Below, piece after piece: positions 40,440 to 49,822 of a DNA stretch of 64,000 bases. The position numbers and the translations under genes are program-made. The notes under the pieces are model-generated. The model searched no databases. It was not told where the DNA came from and saw nothing but the letters and a program-made list of their open reading frames with translations. Location: the NCBI RefSeq assembly GCF_038502225.1, contig NC_091303.1, forward strand, positions 24,037,385 to 24,101,384, in the 5' to 3' direction. This DNA is from Cherax quadricarinatus. Its lineage: Eukaryota; Arthropoda; Malacostraca; Decapoda; Parastacidae. How positions within the stretch are numbered: the first letter of the stretch is position 1; each line of letters begins with the position of its first letter.

Positions 40440-40672
40440 ACCTGTCTGTATCTGTCTGCCTATATATCTGTGTATCTCTGTGTGTCTGTTTATCTGTCTA
40501 CCTGTGTGTCTGTCTTTCTGTCTACCTGTGTGTCTGTCTTTCTGTCTACCTGTGTGTGTCTTTCTGTCTACCTGTGTGTGTCTTTCTGTCTACCTGTGTG
40601 TGTCTGTCTGTCTACCTGTGTCTGTCTGTCTGCCTACCTGTGTCTGTCTGCTTGTCTGTCTCAGAGCCACTC
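40440..40672 (+). repeat. TGTCTGTCTACC satellite
   Basis: About 230 bases of imperfect units like TGTCTGTCTTTCTGTCTACC. All three forward frames stay open and translate to cysteine/leucine-rich repeats that I treat as artefacts. Confidence 0.9.
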
Positions 40673-41067
40673 ATTAAGAGTGTAATGGTCTTGAAGATGC
40701 CATATTAATAATGATAATAACACAATAATAATCACTGAGGCGCATTAAATGTGTATAAAACGTTGATATAGACATTTTGCTTAATCCATCTATGATTTCT
40801 TTTTCAAAATTATATAAAACATGCTGCATAACATATAAACATATAAATTAACAAATATGAGAAGTTTTTCTGGTCGGCTTGACAGAGTGAACAGGAACCA
40901 TTCTTGTCTGGGCTGGCAACAACAACAACGTTTGTTTACATAACTCGCCAACCTTCTACACACTCATTCGTTTATTCATTTAATCTTGTTTACTCACCTC
41001 TCACTCTACATTAAGACTACAGATATTTTAAGGTAAGTAATGAGTGGACACGATTATTATAATATAC

Positions 41068-41269
41068 AGTGGAACCTCAAATATCGAACTTTCTTTGGTT
41101 CAGAAGGCTGTTCGAGTGCCTTTACCGAATGAATTTATTCCCATGAGGAATAATGTAAATTAGATTAGTCCATTTCAGACCCTCAAAAATACACTTATAA
41201 AAGCACTTACAAAAATACACTTACATAACTGGTTGTGTTGAGAGCAGTTCAATTTTTGAGGTTCCATTG
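41068..41269. mobile_element. 202-bp MITE, copy 2
   Basis: It has the same length and ends as 17133-17334 with a few substitutions. The flanks are TA at 41066-41067 and 41270-41271. Confidence 0.88.
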
Positions 41270-41330
41270 TAGTTTAATAATAATATTATTATTAGTACAT
41301 ATGTATTATTGTAATAATAATAATTATTAA

Positions 41331-43103
41331 TTTTTTTTTTTTTTTTTTTTTTCAACAAGTCGGCCGTCTCCCACCGAGGCAGGGTGACCCAAAAAAGAAA
41401 GAAAATCCCCAAAAAGAAAATACTTTCATCATCATTCAACACTTTCACCACACTCGCACATTATCACTGTTTTTGCAGAGGTGCTCAGAATACAACAGTC
41501 TAGAAGCATACACATATAAAGATACACAACATATCCCTCCAAACTGCCAATATCCCAAACCCCTCCTTTAAAGTGCAGGCATTGTACTTCCCATTTCCAG
41601 GACTCAAGTCCGACTATATGAAAATAACCGGTTTCCCTGAATCCCTTCACTAAATATTACCCTGCTCACACTCCAACAGATCGTCAGGTCCCAAGTACCA
41701 TTCGTCTCCATTCACTCCTATCTAACACGCTCACGCACGCTTGCTGGAAATCCAAGCCCCTTACCCACAAAACCTCCTTTACCCCCTCTCTCCAACCCTT
41801 TCGAGGACGACCCCTACCCCGCCTTCCTTCCCCTATAGATTTATATGCTTTCCATGTCATTCTACTGTGATCCATTCTCTCTAAATGACCAAACCACCTC
41901 AACAACCCCTCTTCTGCCCTCTGACTAATACTTTTATTAACTCCACACCTTCTCCTAATTTCCACACTCCAAATTTTTTGCATAATATTTACACCACACA
42001 TTGCCCTTAGACAGGACATCTCCGCTGCCTCCAACCGTCTCCTTGCTGCTGCATTTACCACCCAAGCTTCACACCCATATAAGAGTGTTGGTACTACTAT
42101 ACTTTCATACATTCCCTTCTTTGCCTCCATAGATAACGTTTTTTGACTCCACATATACCTCAACGCACCACTCACCTTTTTTCCCTCATCAATTCTATGA
42201 TTAACCTCATCCTTCATAAATCCATCCGCCGACACGTCAACTCCCAAGTATCTGAAAACATTCACTTCTTCCATACTCCTCCTCCCCAATTTGATATCCA
42301 ATTTTTCTTTATCTAAATCATTTGACACCCTCATCACCTTACTCTTTTCTATGTTCACTTTCAACTTTCTACCTTTACACACATTCCCAAACTCATCCAC
42401 TAACCTTTGCAATTTTTCTTTAGAATCTCCCATAAGCACAGTATCATCAGCAAAAAGTAACTGTGTCAATTCCCATTTTGAATTTGATTCCCCATAATTT
42501 AATCCCACCCCTCTCCCAAACACCCTAGCATTTACTTCCTTTACAACCCCATCTATAAATATATTAAACAACCATGGTGACATTACACATCCCTGTCTAA
42601 GACCTACTTTTACCGGGAAGTAGTCTCCCTCTCTTCTACACACCCTAACCTGAGCCTCACTATCCTCATAAAAACTCTTTACAGCATTTAATAACTTACC
42701 ACCTATTCCATATACTTGCAACATCTGCCACATTGCTCCTCTATCCACTCTATCATATGCCTTTTCTAAATCCATAAATGCAATAAAAACCTCCCTATCT
42801 TTATCTAAATACTGTTCACATATATGCTTCAATGTAAACACCTGATCTACACATCCCCTACCCACTCTAAAACCTCCTTGCTCATCCGCAATCCTACATT
42901 CTGTCTTACCTCTAATTCTTTCAATTATAACCCTACCGTACACTTTTCCTGGTATACTCAGTAAGCTTATTCCTCTGTAATTTTTACAGTCTCTTTTGTC
43001 CCCTTTCCCTTTATATAAAGGGACTATACATGCTCTCTGCCAATCCCTAGGTACCTTCCCCTCTTTCATACATTTATTAAACAAAAGTACCAACCACTCC
43101 AAT
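41331..43103 (-). mobile_element. RTE-like LINE, subfamily A, 5' truncated
   Basis: A minus-strand RTE-like element with its T-tract at 41331-41352, then the hairpin-like CGTCTCCCACCGAGGC tail, a 3' UTR of about 330 bases, and an open RT frame. The 5' truncation is at about 43103. It is the best-preserved member of subfamily A in the window. Confidence 0.88.
41684..43102 (-). CDS. RTE-like LINE reverse transcriptase, 472-residue open part
   Basis: RT blocks: IVPLYKGKGDK (27-37), NYRGISLLS (41-49), ADEQGGFRVGRG (72-83), FMDLEKAYDRVD (109-120), GLRQGCVMSPWLF (168-179) and the catalytic FADD (217-220). The thumb follows with FRYLGVDVSADG, and the C-terminal region ends LDFQQACVSVLDRSEWR. The endonuclease is lost by truncation. 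The stop at 41684-41686 defines the 3' UTR. RTE assignment is from the motif pattern; BovB- or X-type was not resolved. Confidence 0.85.
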   Translation of the reverse strand: MEWLVLLFNKCMKEGKVPRDWQRACIVPLYKGKGDKRDCKNYRGISLLSIPGKVYGRVIIERIRGKTECRIADEQGGFRVGRGCVDQVFTLKHICEQYLDKDREVFIAFMDLEKAYDRVDRGAMWQMLQVYGIGGKLLNAVKSFYEDSEAQVRVCRREGDYFPVKVGLRQGCVMSPWLFNIFIDGVVKEVNARVFGRGVGLNYGESNSKWELTQLLFADDTVLMGDSKEKLQRLVDEFGNVCKGRKLKVNIEKSKVMRVSNDLDKEKLDIKLGRRSMEEVNVFRYLGVDVSADGFMKDEVNHRIDEGKKVSGALRYMWSQKTLSMEAKKGMYESIVVPTLLYGCEAWVVNAAARRRLEAAEMSCLRAMCGVNIMQKIWSVEIRRRCGVNKSISQRAEEGLLRWFGHLERMDHSRMTWKAYKSIGEGRRGRGRPRKGWREGVKEVLWVRGLDFQQACVSVLDRSEWRRMVLGT

Positions 43104-43222
43104 TATTAATTATTAATATTATTATTAATTTAGGGCACTGGAGCACAGATCCACTGTATAGCACTTTGTCTGGATTATTTGGGTTATCCTAGGTAATTTA
43201 TACTATGTATGATAACTTTACT

Positions 43223-43244
43223 TACGTGTACCTGTGAGAGAGAG

Positions 43245-43283
<39 letters not shown>
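43223..43283 (+). repeat. GA microsatellite
   Basis: GAGAGAGAGA runs of ~60 bases with one interruption, followed by ACACAC. Confidence 0.9.
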
Positions 43284-43284
<1 letters not shown>

Positions 43285-44497
43285 ACATCCACATTCAGTC
43301 AGCCAATCACCCACCCACCCACCCGGCCAGCCAGCCAGCTACGTATTACACATGTTCCAGAGTTGTTTCTCTTTACTTAGGGTATAGGTTATACTACATT
43401 CTGGCAGGATGACACTACCAGTGGTATTCTCCCATTCCACTGTGTCGACAATACATGAAGATAACAGTAACATATGATACTGTATGCGATGTAAAATTTA
43501 CAATACAGCTCATTACCATGTATACATTATATACAGTAAATAAATAATTAAAATATAACAATAGAAGTAAATTATGGTAAAAAGAATGAAATAATGATTG
43601 TACATTACATTACAGTACTATGTAGATAGTTTATATAGCATACCCAGTATGTCGGCAGTTTTCAAAGGTTCGACTTACGTCTATTTTGACTTACGACCGG
43701 TTGGTAGGAACCAAGCTTGGTCGTAAGTCGGATGGTAGGTGTATTTCTTAAGAACTCCATTTGTTCTATCGATTCCTCTTCAAAGGGGACTCCTTGTCTT
43801 GGTGAAGAGACTCTTGGTCTGAGGAATTTGACCTGTTGGTCTCCTTCCTCAGACCAAACCTAATTACCCCCCAATCCCCCCTTCCCTATCCCATCCTCCC
43901 TTTTTCCTTTCCTCCTCAAACTCCCCACCCCTCCCTTTTGCCCTTCCTCTTTTTGGCCTTTGGGATTTTTCCCACAGGCACGCTAGTTCCTAGGTAGGGG
44001 AAAGGGTACCGGGGTCCATCCCATTCTGTTGAGGTTCTTGGCGGTGGTGTAGTTTGCCATGGAATCTGGATCGCCTGGGGATGTCCCAATCCCTCTCTGG
44101 TCTCCCGGAGGGTGGCTTTGGGTGTCTTTCGGGCGACAGGTGTATCTCTGGAGGCTGCCTTTCAGATTCCGGGGGTGGTGGCCGAAGGAGGTATGCTTTG
44201 TGGCGGATATCCAGCTGCCCACTCTTTTGTCCACCGAGGTAGCTGGGCAGATGTGAGGTTGCTATTCCGGATTGCTGGTTTACTGGCATGAAAGGTAGGG
44301 TATGGCACGGGTTCCATGCTGCATCTGTGCTACTTGCGGTGCTGAGGTCCTCTTGGGCACGGAGGGAGATTTCTGGCTCTTTCATTCCTCCTAGGAGCTA
44401 TTCCTCCCCAGTCCCCCCCTTTTTTATTCTTTTTTTTTATTTTTATTTTCTTCTTTCTTTTTTTTCTTAAAAACAAAAAGAAAGAAGTAACCTAACC

Positions 44498-44955
44498 ATG
44501 CAAGTCCTAGTCCATGAACCTGCTACCCCCAGGCCCCTCCTTGATACCGCACCCCATTCTGACCCTGCCTCATTTTTTGACCACTCTTCGGCCACTCCTG
44601 ATGCCCCTGTACCTCTTGCTGGTGCCATTTCATCACTCACTTCAGGTACTGGGGTTTCGACTGACTCCTTCGATTTGTCTGACCACCGCTCTCCTTTGAC
44701 TATGCTTCCGGCCTCTCCCTCTATGGTGCGGCAATTTTCGAATCGCGAGCCCGTCCCACGTCGGACCAACTCCGGTCCCACTCCTAAACGCCAACGACAA
44801 TTGTCTGATGATGATACTTTGCCACCTTCTCGTTCTACTTGGAAAAGATCTACACATCATGTGCTCCCTTTCCATGCTCAGTTTGAGAATGCACAATGGA
44901 CTAAATTCTTTACTTTACGACCAACTTCCTCTATTGCCTATCTTTCCAACCACAG
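44498..44955 (+). pseudogene. I-group LINE ORF1, copy 2, first part
   Basis: It starts MQVLVHEPATP at 44498 with no T-tract frameshift, unlike copy 1. It contains PVPLAGAISS, RRTNSGPTPKRQRQ and WTKFFTLRPTSS, then meets the Tigger insertion. It continues at 47295. Confidence 0.75.
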
Positions 44956-44957
44956 TA

Positions 44958-47292
44958 CAGTGGACCCCCGCATAACGATGGCATCACATAGCGATTATTT
45001 CGCATACCGCTTACTTTAATCGCAAAATTTTTGCCGCGCATACCGATTAAAAACCCGCTCACCGATTTTCGTCCGAGACGCGTCCAATGTGCGCCCTCAG
45101 CCAGCCTCACATGTGCCGCCCGTGCCATTGTTTACCAGCCAGCCTCCGCGCTAACATCCAAGCATACACTCGGAATATTTCGTATTATTACAGTGTTTTC
45201 GGTGCTGTTTCTGGAAAATAAGTGACCATGGGCCCCAAGAAAGCTTCTAGTGCCAACCGTACACCAATAAGGGTAAGAATACCCATTGAAATGAAGAAAG
45301 AGATCATTGATAAGTATGAAAGTGGAGTGCGTATCGCCGACCTAGTCAAGTTGTACAAGAAACCCCAATCAACCATCGCTACTATTGTGGGCACCAAAAA
45401 GACAATCAAGGAAGCTGTTCTTGCCAAAGGTTTAACTGTGTTTTCGAAACAAAGATCGCAAGTGATGGAAGATGTTGAGAGACTCTTATTGGTGTGGATA
45501 AATGAAAAACAGCTAGCAGGAGATAGCGTCTCTCAAGCGATCATATGTGAAAAGGCTAGGAAGTTGCATGAGGATTTAATTAAAAAAATGCCTGCAACTA
45601 GTGATGATGTGAGTGAATTTAAGGCCAGCAAAGGTTGGTTTGAGAGATTTAAGAAGCGTAGTGGCATCCATAGTGTGATAAGGCATGGTGAGGCTGCCAG
45701 TTCGGACCACAAAGCGGCTGAAAAATATGTGCAGGAATTCAAGGAGTACATAGAAACTGAAGGACTGAAACCTGAACAAGTGTTTAATTGTGATGAAACA
45801 GGCCTGTTCTGGAAGAAAATGCCAAGCAGGACCTACATTACTCAGGAGGAAAAGGCACTCCCAGGACATAAGCCTATGAAAGACAGGCTTACTCTTCTCA
45901 TGTGTGCCAATGCTACTGGTGATTGCAAAGTGAAGCCTTTATTAGTGTATCACTCTGAAACTCCCAGAGCGTTCAGGCAAAAGAATGTCCTCAAGGATAA
46001 TTTGTGTGTGCTGTGGAGGGCAAACAGTAAGGCATGGGTCACTAGGGAATTTTTCTATAACTGGTTACACCATGCATTTGCCCCCAATGTGAAAGATTAC
46101 CTAACTGAAAAGAAATTAGAACTTAAGTGCCTCCTGGTGTTAGACAATGCCCCTGGTCATCCTACAGACGTGGCAGAGCGACTTTATGGGGACATGAGCT
46201 TCATTAAGGTGAAGTTTTTGCCTCCTAATACCACTCCTCTCCTGCAGCCCATGGACCAGCAGGTTATTTCCAACTTCAAGAAACTGTACACACAAGCTCT
46301 GTTTGAAAGGTGCTTTGTAATGACCTCAGAAACTCAACTGACTCTAAGAGAGTTTTGGAGAGATCACTTTAATATCCTCAATTGTGTAAACCTTATAGGT
46401 AAGGCTTGGGAGGAAGTGACTAAGAGGACCTTGAACTCTGCTTGGAAGAAACTGTGGCCAGAATGTGTAGACAAAAGGGATTTTGAAGGGTTTGAGGCTA
46501 ACCCTGAGAATCCTGTGCCAGTTGAGGAATCCATTGTGGCATTGGGAAAGTCCTTGGGGTTGGAGGTTAGTGGGGAGGATGTGGAAGAGTTGGTGGAGGA
46601 GGACAATGAAGAACTAACCACTGATGAGCTGATAGATCAACTTCAAGAGCAAGAGGCCAGACCTGGGGAAACTGGTTCAGAGGAGGGGAGAGAGAAATTG
46701 AAGAAGTTGCCTACTACAAAGATAAAGGAAATCTGTGCAAATTGGCTTGAAGTGCAAACCTTCATGGATGAAAATCACCCTCACACAGCTATTGCAAGCC
46801 GTGTTGGCAACCTGTACACTGACAATGTTGTGAAACACTTTAGGGAAGTGATAAAGGAACGAGAGGTACAGGCCACTATGGACAGATATCTTGTGCGAAA
46901 GAAGTCCAGTGACTCTGAAGCTGGCCCTAGTGGCATTAAAAGAAGAAGGGAAGTAACCCCAGAAAAGGACTTACTACCTCAAGTCCTAATGGAAGGGGAT
47001 TCCCCTTCTAAACACTAACACACTCTCTCCCCTCCTCCCATCCCATCAATCATCACCAGATCTTCAATAAAAGTAAGTGTCATGTAAGTGTGCATGCCTT
47101 TTTCAGTTTGTGTGTATTAAAATTAATATTTCATGTGGTAAAAAAAATTTTTTTTTCATACTTTTGGGTGTCTTGCACGGATTAATTTTATTTCCATTAT
47201 TTCTTATGGGGAAAATTCATTCACATAACGATTATTTCGCATAACAATTACCCCTCTTGCACGGATTAAAATCGTTAACCGGGGGTCCACTG
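44958..47292 (+). mobile_element. Full-length Tigger (pogo-type) transposon
   Basis: This 2335-base element has terminal repeats CAGTGGACCCCCGCATAACG and a close complement ending at 47292, with TA at 44956-44957 and 47293-47294. The empty site is visible in LINE copy 1 at ~19353-19356 (CATAGTATTGGC). One intact transposase frame fills the centre. The terminal and subterminal sequence is repeated inside (CATAACGATTATTTCGCATA). Intact ends and gene suggest a recently active copy. Confidence 0.93.
45228..47018 (+). CDS. Tigger transposase, 596 residues
   Basis: The ATG at 45228 (GACCATGGGC) is chosen because the frame upstream opens only with GTG. Residues ~15-62 form a Psq/CENP-B N-terminal HTH (EIIDKYESGVRIADLVKLY), and ~78-155 a second CENP-B-type HTH (GWFERFKKRSG). 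The DDE core has D189 (FNCDETGLFWKK), D306 (LLVLDNAPGHP) and D343 (LLQPMDQQVISNF). An acidic segment near 465-500 precedes a conserved C-terminus with QATMDRYL, a PCNA-interacting-peptide-like motif of the kind reported for pogo transposase. It cuts and pastes DNA at TA. No stop or frameshift is seen. The deletion derivative at 15970 shares both protein ends. Confidence 0.92.
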   Translation: MGPKKASSANRTPIRVRIPIEMKKEIIDKYESGVRIADLVKLYKKPQSTIATIVGTKKTIKEAVLAKGLTVFSKQRSQVMEDVERLLLVWINEKQLAGDSVSQAIICEKARKLHEDLIKKMPATSDDVSEFKASKGWFERFKKRSGIHSVIRHGEAASSDHKAAEKYVQEFKEYIETEGLKPEQVFNCDETGLFWKKMPSRTYITQEEKALPGHKPMKDRLTLLMCANATGDCKVKPLLVYHSETPRAFRQKNVLKDNLCVLWRANSKAWVTREFFYNWLHHAFAPNVKDYLTEKKLELKCLLVLDNAPGHPTDVAERLYGDMSFIKVKFLPPNTTPLLQPMDQQVISNFKKLYTQALFERCFVMTSETQLTLREFWRDHFNILNCVNLIGKAWEEVTKRTLNSAWKKLWPECVDKRDFEGFEANPENPVPVEESIVALGKSLGLEVSGEDVEELVEEDNEELTTDELIDQLQEQEARPGETGSEEGREKLKKLPTTKIKEICANWLEVQTFMDENHPHTAIASRVGNLYTDNVVKHFREVIKEREVQATMDRYLVRKKSSDSEAGPSGIKRRREVTPEKDLLPQVLMEGDSPSKH

Positions 47293-47294
47293 TA

Positions 47295-48770
47295 TTGGCA
47301 AAGCGCTCCTACACCATGTTGGTAGAGATATTTCCTTTCATGCTCTTAAGAGCAGTATGTGCATCATCACTGTCCAGAATGCTACCCAAGCTCATGATCT
47401 TTCTCTTCTTTCACATATCGATACTATTCCTGTCACTATCGAAAAACATCATTCCCTCAATAATTGTAGTGGTACTGTCATTCTGCCCCATGCAGTAGTC
47501 CAACAGAATTTCCAGACATGTGGAAATGACATTCTAGAACAGCTGGAACTCCAAGATCTCCCAATCCTCAAGGATCTCTCAATTCTCAAAGTAGACACTT
47601 ATGTCCTTCCTGCCCGCGGGCGAAGATGCTACCCTTGCAATGTGGCTTGATTAACTTTCGACAGCTGTGAACTCCCATCCTCTGTTTATGTAGCAGGACA
47701 TTGGTTACAAGTTCGAAAGGTGATCCCTACACCGCAACAGTGTAGAAATTGCTGGCGATTTGGTCACCCAGTGAAATATTGCAGATCTATGGCTGAATGC
47801 CCAGTCTGCGGTGCCGATGACCATTCTAATACGTCTTGTAGTCGCCCTCCCGCTTGCCTTAATTGTCATGAGGCTCACCCTTCGTACTCTCACCATTGCG
47901 AGAAATCCGTTGCCTCAAAGAGGCAGAAGGTCTCCCTTATGCTATGGCCGTTTCTCATCTCCGCCTCCAAAGGAGACTACCCCGTGTTTCTTATTCTCGT
48001 GTTTCTAAACGTCCCCCCACTTCTGGGGTCCCATCTTCTGCGGTCTCCTCTGTAGCTACCCCTCCCATAGTCACTCCTGTATCTAATTCTTTTGCTGTCC
48101 TGGGCCCAGACGTCCCTACTTCAACACCTCAGTCTGTTCTCACATCTTCGTGTTCTCCCTCACAAGCCTCGGTATCGACAAGACCTCGTATGACACCTAC
48201 CAATTGCCCCTCTACTTCTCAGAAGTTCAAAAAGTCCCCAGTGCTCAAATCTTCTTTGCCCCCTCCTTCCCTTCTTCCACTTCCACATTTTACCTTTCCA
48301 GTCTCTGTGCCTGGTTCTTTCCCTCTCACTGGCTCTATTACAAGTGTGGAGGTTCACCCTCCTCCTAGTCATGTGCCTGCCTCCCCTGTCCCCTCCCAAG
48401 TTTCTCCCTCTTATGCTGCCTCCCAGGTTTCTGCCCCTTCCCACACTTCTCCAGTTCCCAACACGCTGTTGCCATCCCCCCTACTTTAGTACAGTCCATT
48501 ACTGTCCCAATCTTTACTCATCCTCCTCCTTCTGTCTCCAATATTGTTTCCCATACAACATCTTTGAATTCAGAAACACTTGAAGCTATTTCAGAATACT
48601 ATATTGCAGAGACTAAAACTTCAATGGACACTGATCCACCTCCTGTTCCTTCTTCTCCCTCTCCTCCATCTCCACAATTCCATTCTTCGCAATGCTCTGT
48701 TACTTCGCTACTTGAACGTTTTCCGTTGCCACTGCACATAGACTTTTCTAACCCCTCTAGTCCGTAGGTG
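47295..48770 (+). pseudogene. I-group LINE ORF1, copy 2, remaining part
   Basis: It continues from 44955 after the Tigger. A TGA at 47648-47650 replaces an arginine codon of copy 1. The zinc knuckle CRNCWRFGHPVKYC has all its cysteines, unlike copy 1. A ~23-base deletion after CHEAHPSYSHHCE shifts the frame near 47900. A proline-rich tail ends at NPSSP near 48765. Confidence 0.75.
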
Positions 48771-48811
48771 CCCTCACCTGCGGATTCCTGGTACTTTCCG
48801 CATTGCCAATC

Positions 48812-48995
48812 ATGGCCTATTTACAGTGGAATATCCGTGGCCTCAGAGGTAATCAGGGTGAGCTTCAGATGTTGCTTTCCTGGTTTTCCCTTGCTGGTGT
48901 TTGCTTACAAGAACCAAAATTACACTCAGCTGTTTTCCAACCCATCTCAGGCTATAATTTATTGTATTCTTCGGATCCTTTTTCTGATGAGACCT
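48812..48995 (+). pseudogene. I-group LINE endonuclease start, copy 2
   Basis: MAYLQWNIRGLRGNQGELQM, VCLQEPKLHS and SGYNLLYSSDPFSDE are as in copy 1, up to the TTAA where the piggyBac-like element starts. Confidence 0.8.
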
Positions 48996-49513
48996 TTAAC
49001 CCTTTGGGGGGTTTCGGACGTACTAGTATGTCTTACGACCCAGGGTTTTTGACGTACTAGTACGCCTAAATTCTAGCTCCCTCAAATCTAGTGAGAGAAA
49101 GCTGGTAGGCCTACATATGTAAGAATGGGTATATGTGATCAGTGTGCGCAGTATAAAAAAAAATCCTGCAGCATACAGTGCGTAATGAGAAACAAAAAAC
49201 TTTGACCGTGTTTTGGGATTAAAATAGCGACTTTGCACTGTATTTTCGTATGGTATTTATTGTTGTATTCTAGTTTTCTTGGTCTCATTTTATAGAATGG
49301 AAGACATATTACAGAAATTGAGATGATTTTGACTGGTTTTACAAGGAAAAGTACCTTGAAATTGAGCTCAAAGTAGCAGAAATGTTCGATTTTTACCAAA
49401 GTTCAAAAGTAAACAAATCATGCCAAGCGTCCAATACACATCAACTGGTGAGTCTAATATTCTTTCACAAGTGCGCTGATATTATTTATACCATTTCTAC
49501 ACTAATGTAGTAG

Positions 49514-49808
49514 TGTCAGCATAGTTGCTGATCCCTGTATTCCCTGTATTATATAGCATAGCATATTAGTATCCTCCATGTGCTTTAGACACGAGATCCC
49601 TCGTAAGCCTTTGGCTTTGTGTGACGTCATAGGCATACACATGGGCAGTGATCCCTTTGTCCCGCTCTCACTCAGCGGCAGACCTACAGGACGTGAACAG
49701 GCTTGGCACCGGGCTCCATCTCTCATCTCAGTCTGACAATACACCTACCATCCTACAAGTGTGTCTACCTTATCCTACGAAATCTCCATTCAAGAACCCT
49801 TTACGATA
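49514..49808 (+). repeat. Left LTR of element C
   Basis: It begins TGTCAGCATAG and ends TTTACGATA. A TATATAG box-like motif lies at about 49550. It matches the right LTR base for base as far as I can read. Confidence 0.9.
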
Positions 49809-49810
49809 AA

Positions 49811-49822
49811 TGGTGACAGCGG
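49811..49822 (+). promoter_or_regulatory. Primer-binding site of element C
   Basis: TGGTGACAGCGG starts two bases after the LTR end and has the usual TGG. The tRNA is not identified. Confidence 0.55.

Larger units (their letters stand above)
40124..43741. mobile_element. TA-flanked inverted-repeat DNA transposon, ~3.6 kb
   Basis: The terminal repeats CACCTACCATCCGACTTACG at 40124 and the exact complement ending at 43741 are flanked by TA (40122-40123 and 43742-43743). Second blocks, TTGACATACGTCCACTCGAC on the left and GACTTACGTCTATTTTGACT on the right, are also related. No clear transposase remains; an ATG at 40342 (MAPKMRSES) resembles the start of Tigger-type proteins but soon runs into a satellite. 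A MITE and an RTE-like LINE make up much of its length. Confidence 0.82.
43776..48995 (+). mobile_element. I-group LINE, copy 2, with Tigger inside and 3' end missing
   Basis: It starts at the same base as copy 1 (CTCTTCAA). The 5' UTR and ORF1 are clear; a complete Tigger sits at 44958-47292 (host TA duplicated). The LINE stops in the endonuclease at 48995, where a piggyBac-like end begins after TTAA (48996-48999). The remaining ~4 kb of the LINE are not on the other side. Confidence 0.85.

Noticed and set aside
40440..40672. CRISPR-like regular repeats
   Set aside because: Units are contiguous, imperfect and have no spacers; the window is eukaryotic.
40178..40708. Cysteine/leucine-rich 176-codon frame
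   Set aside because: It is a translation of the TGTCTGTCTACC satellite; three overlapping frames are open at once, as expected for such repeats.
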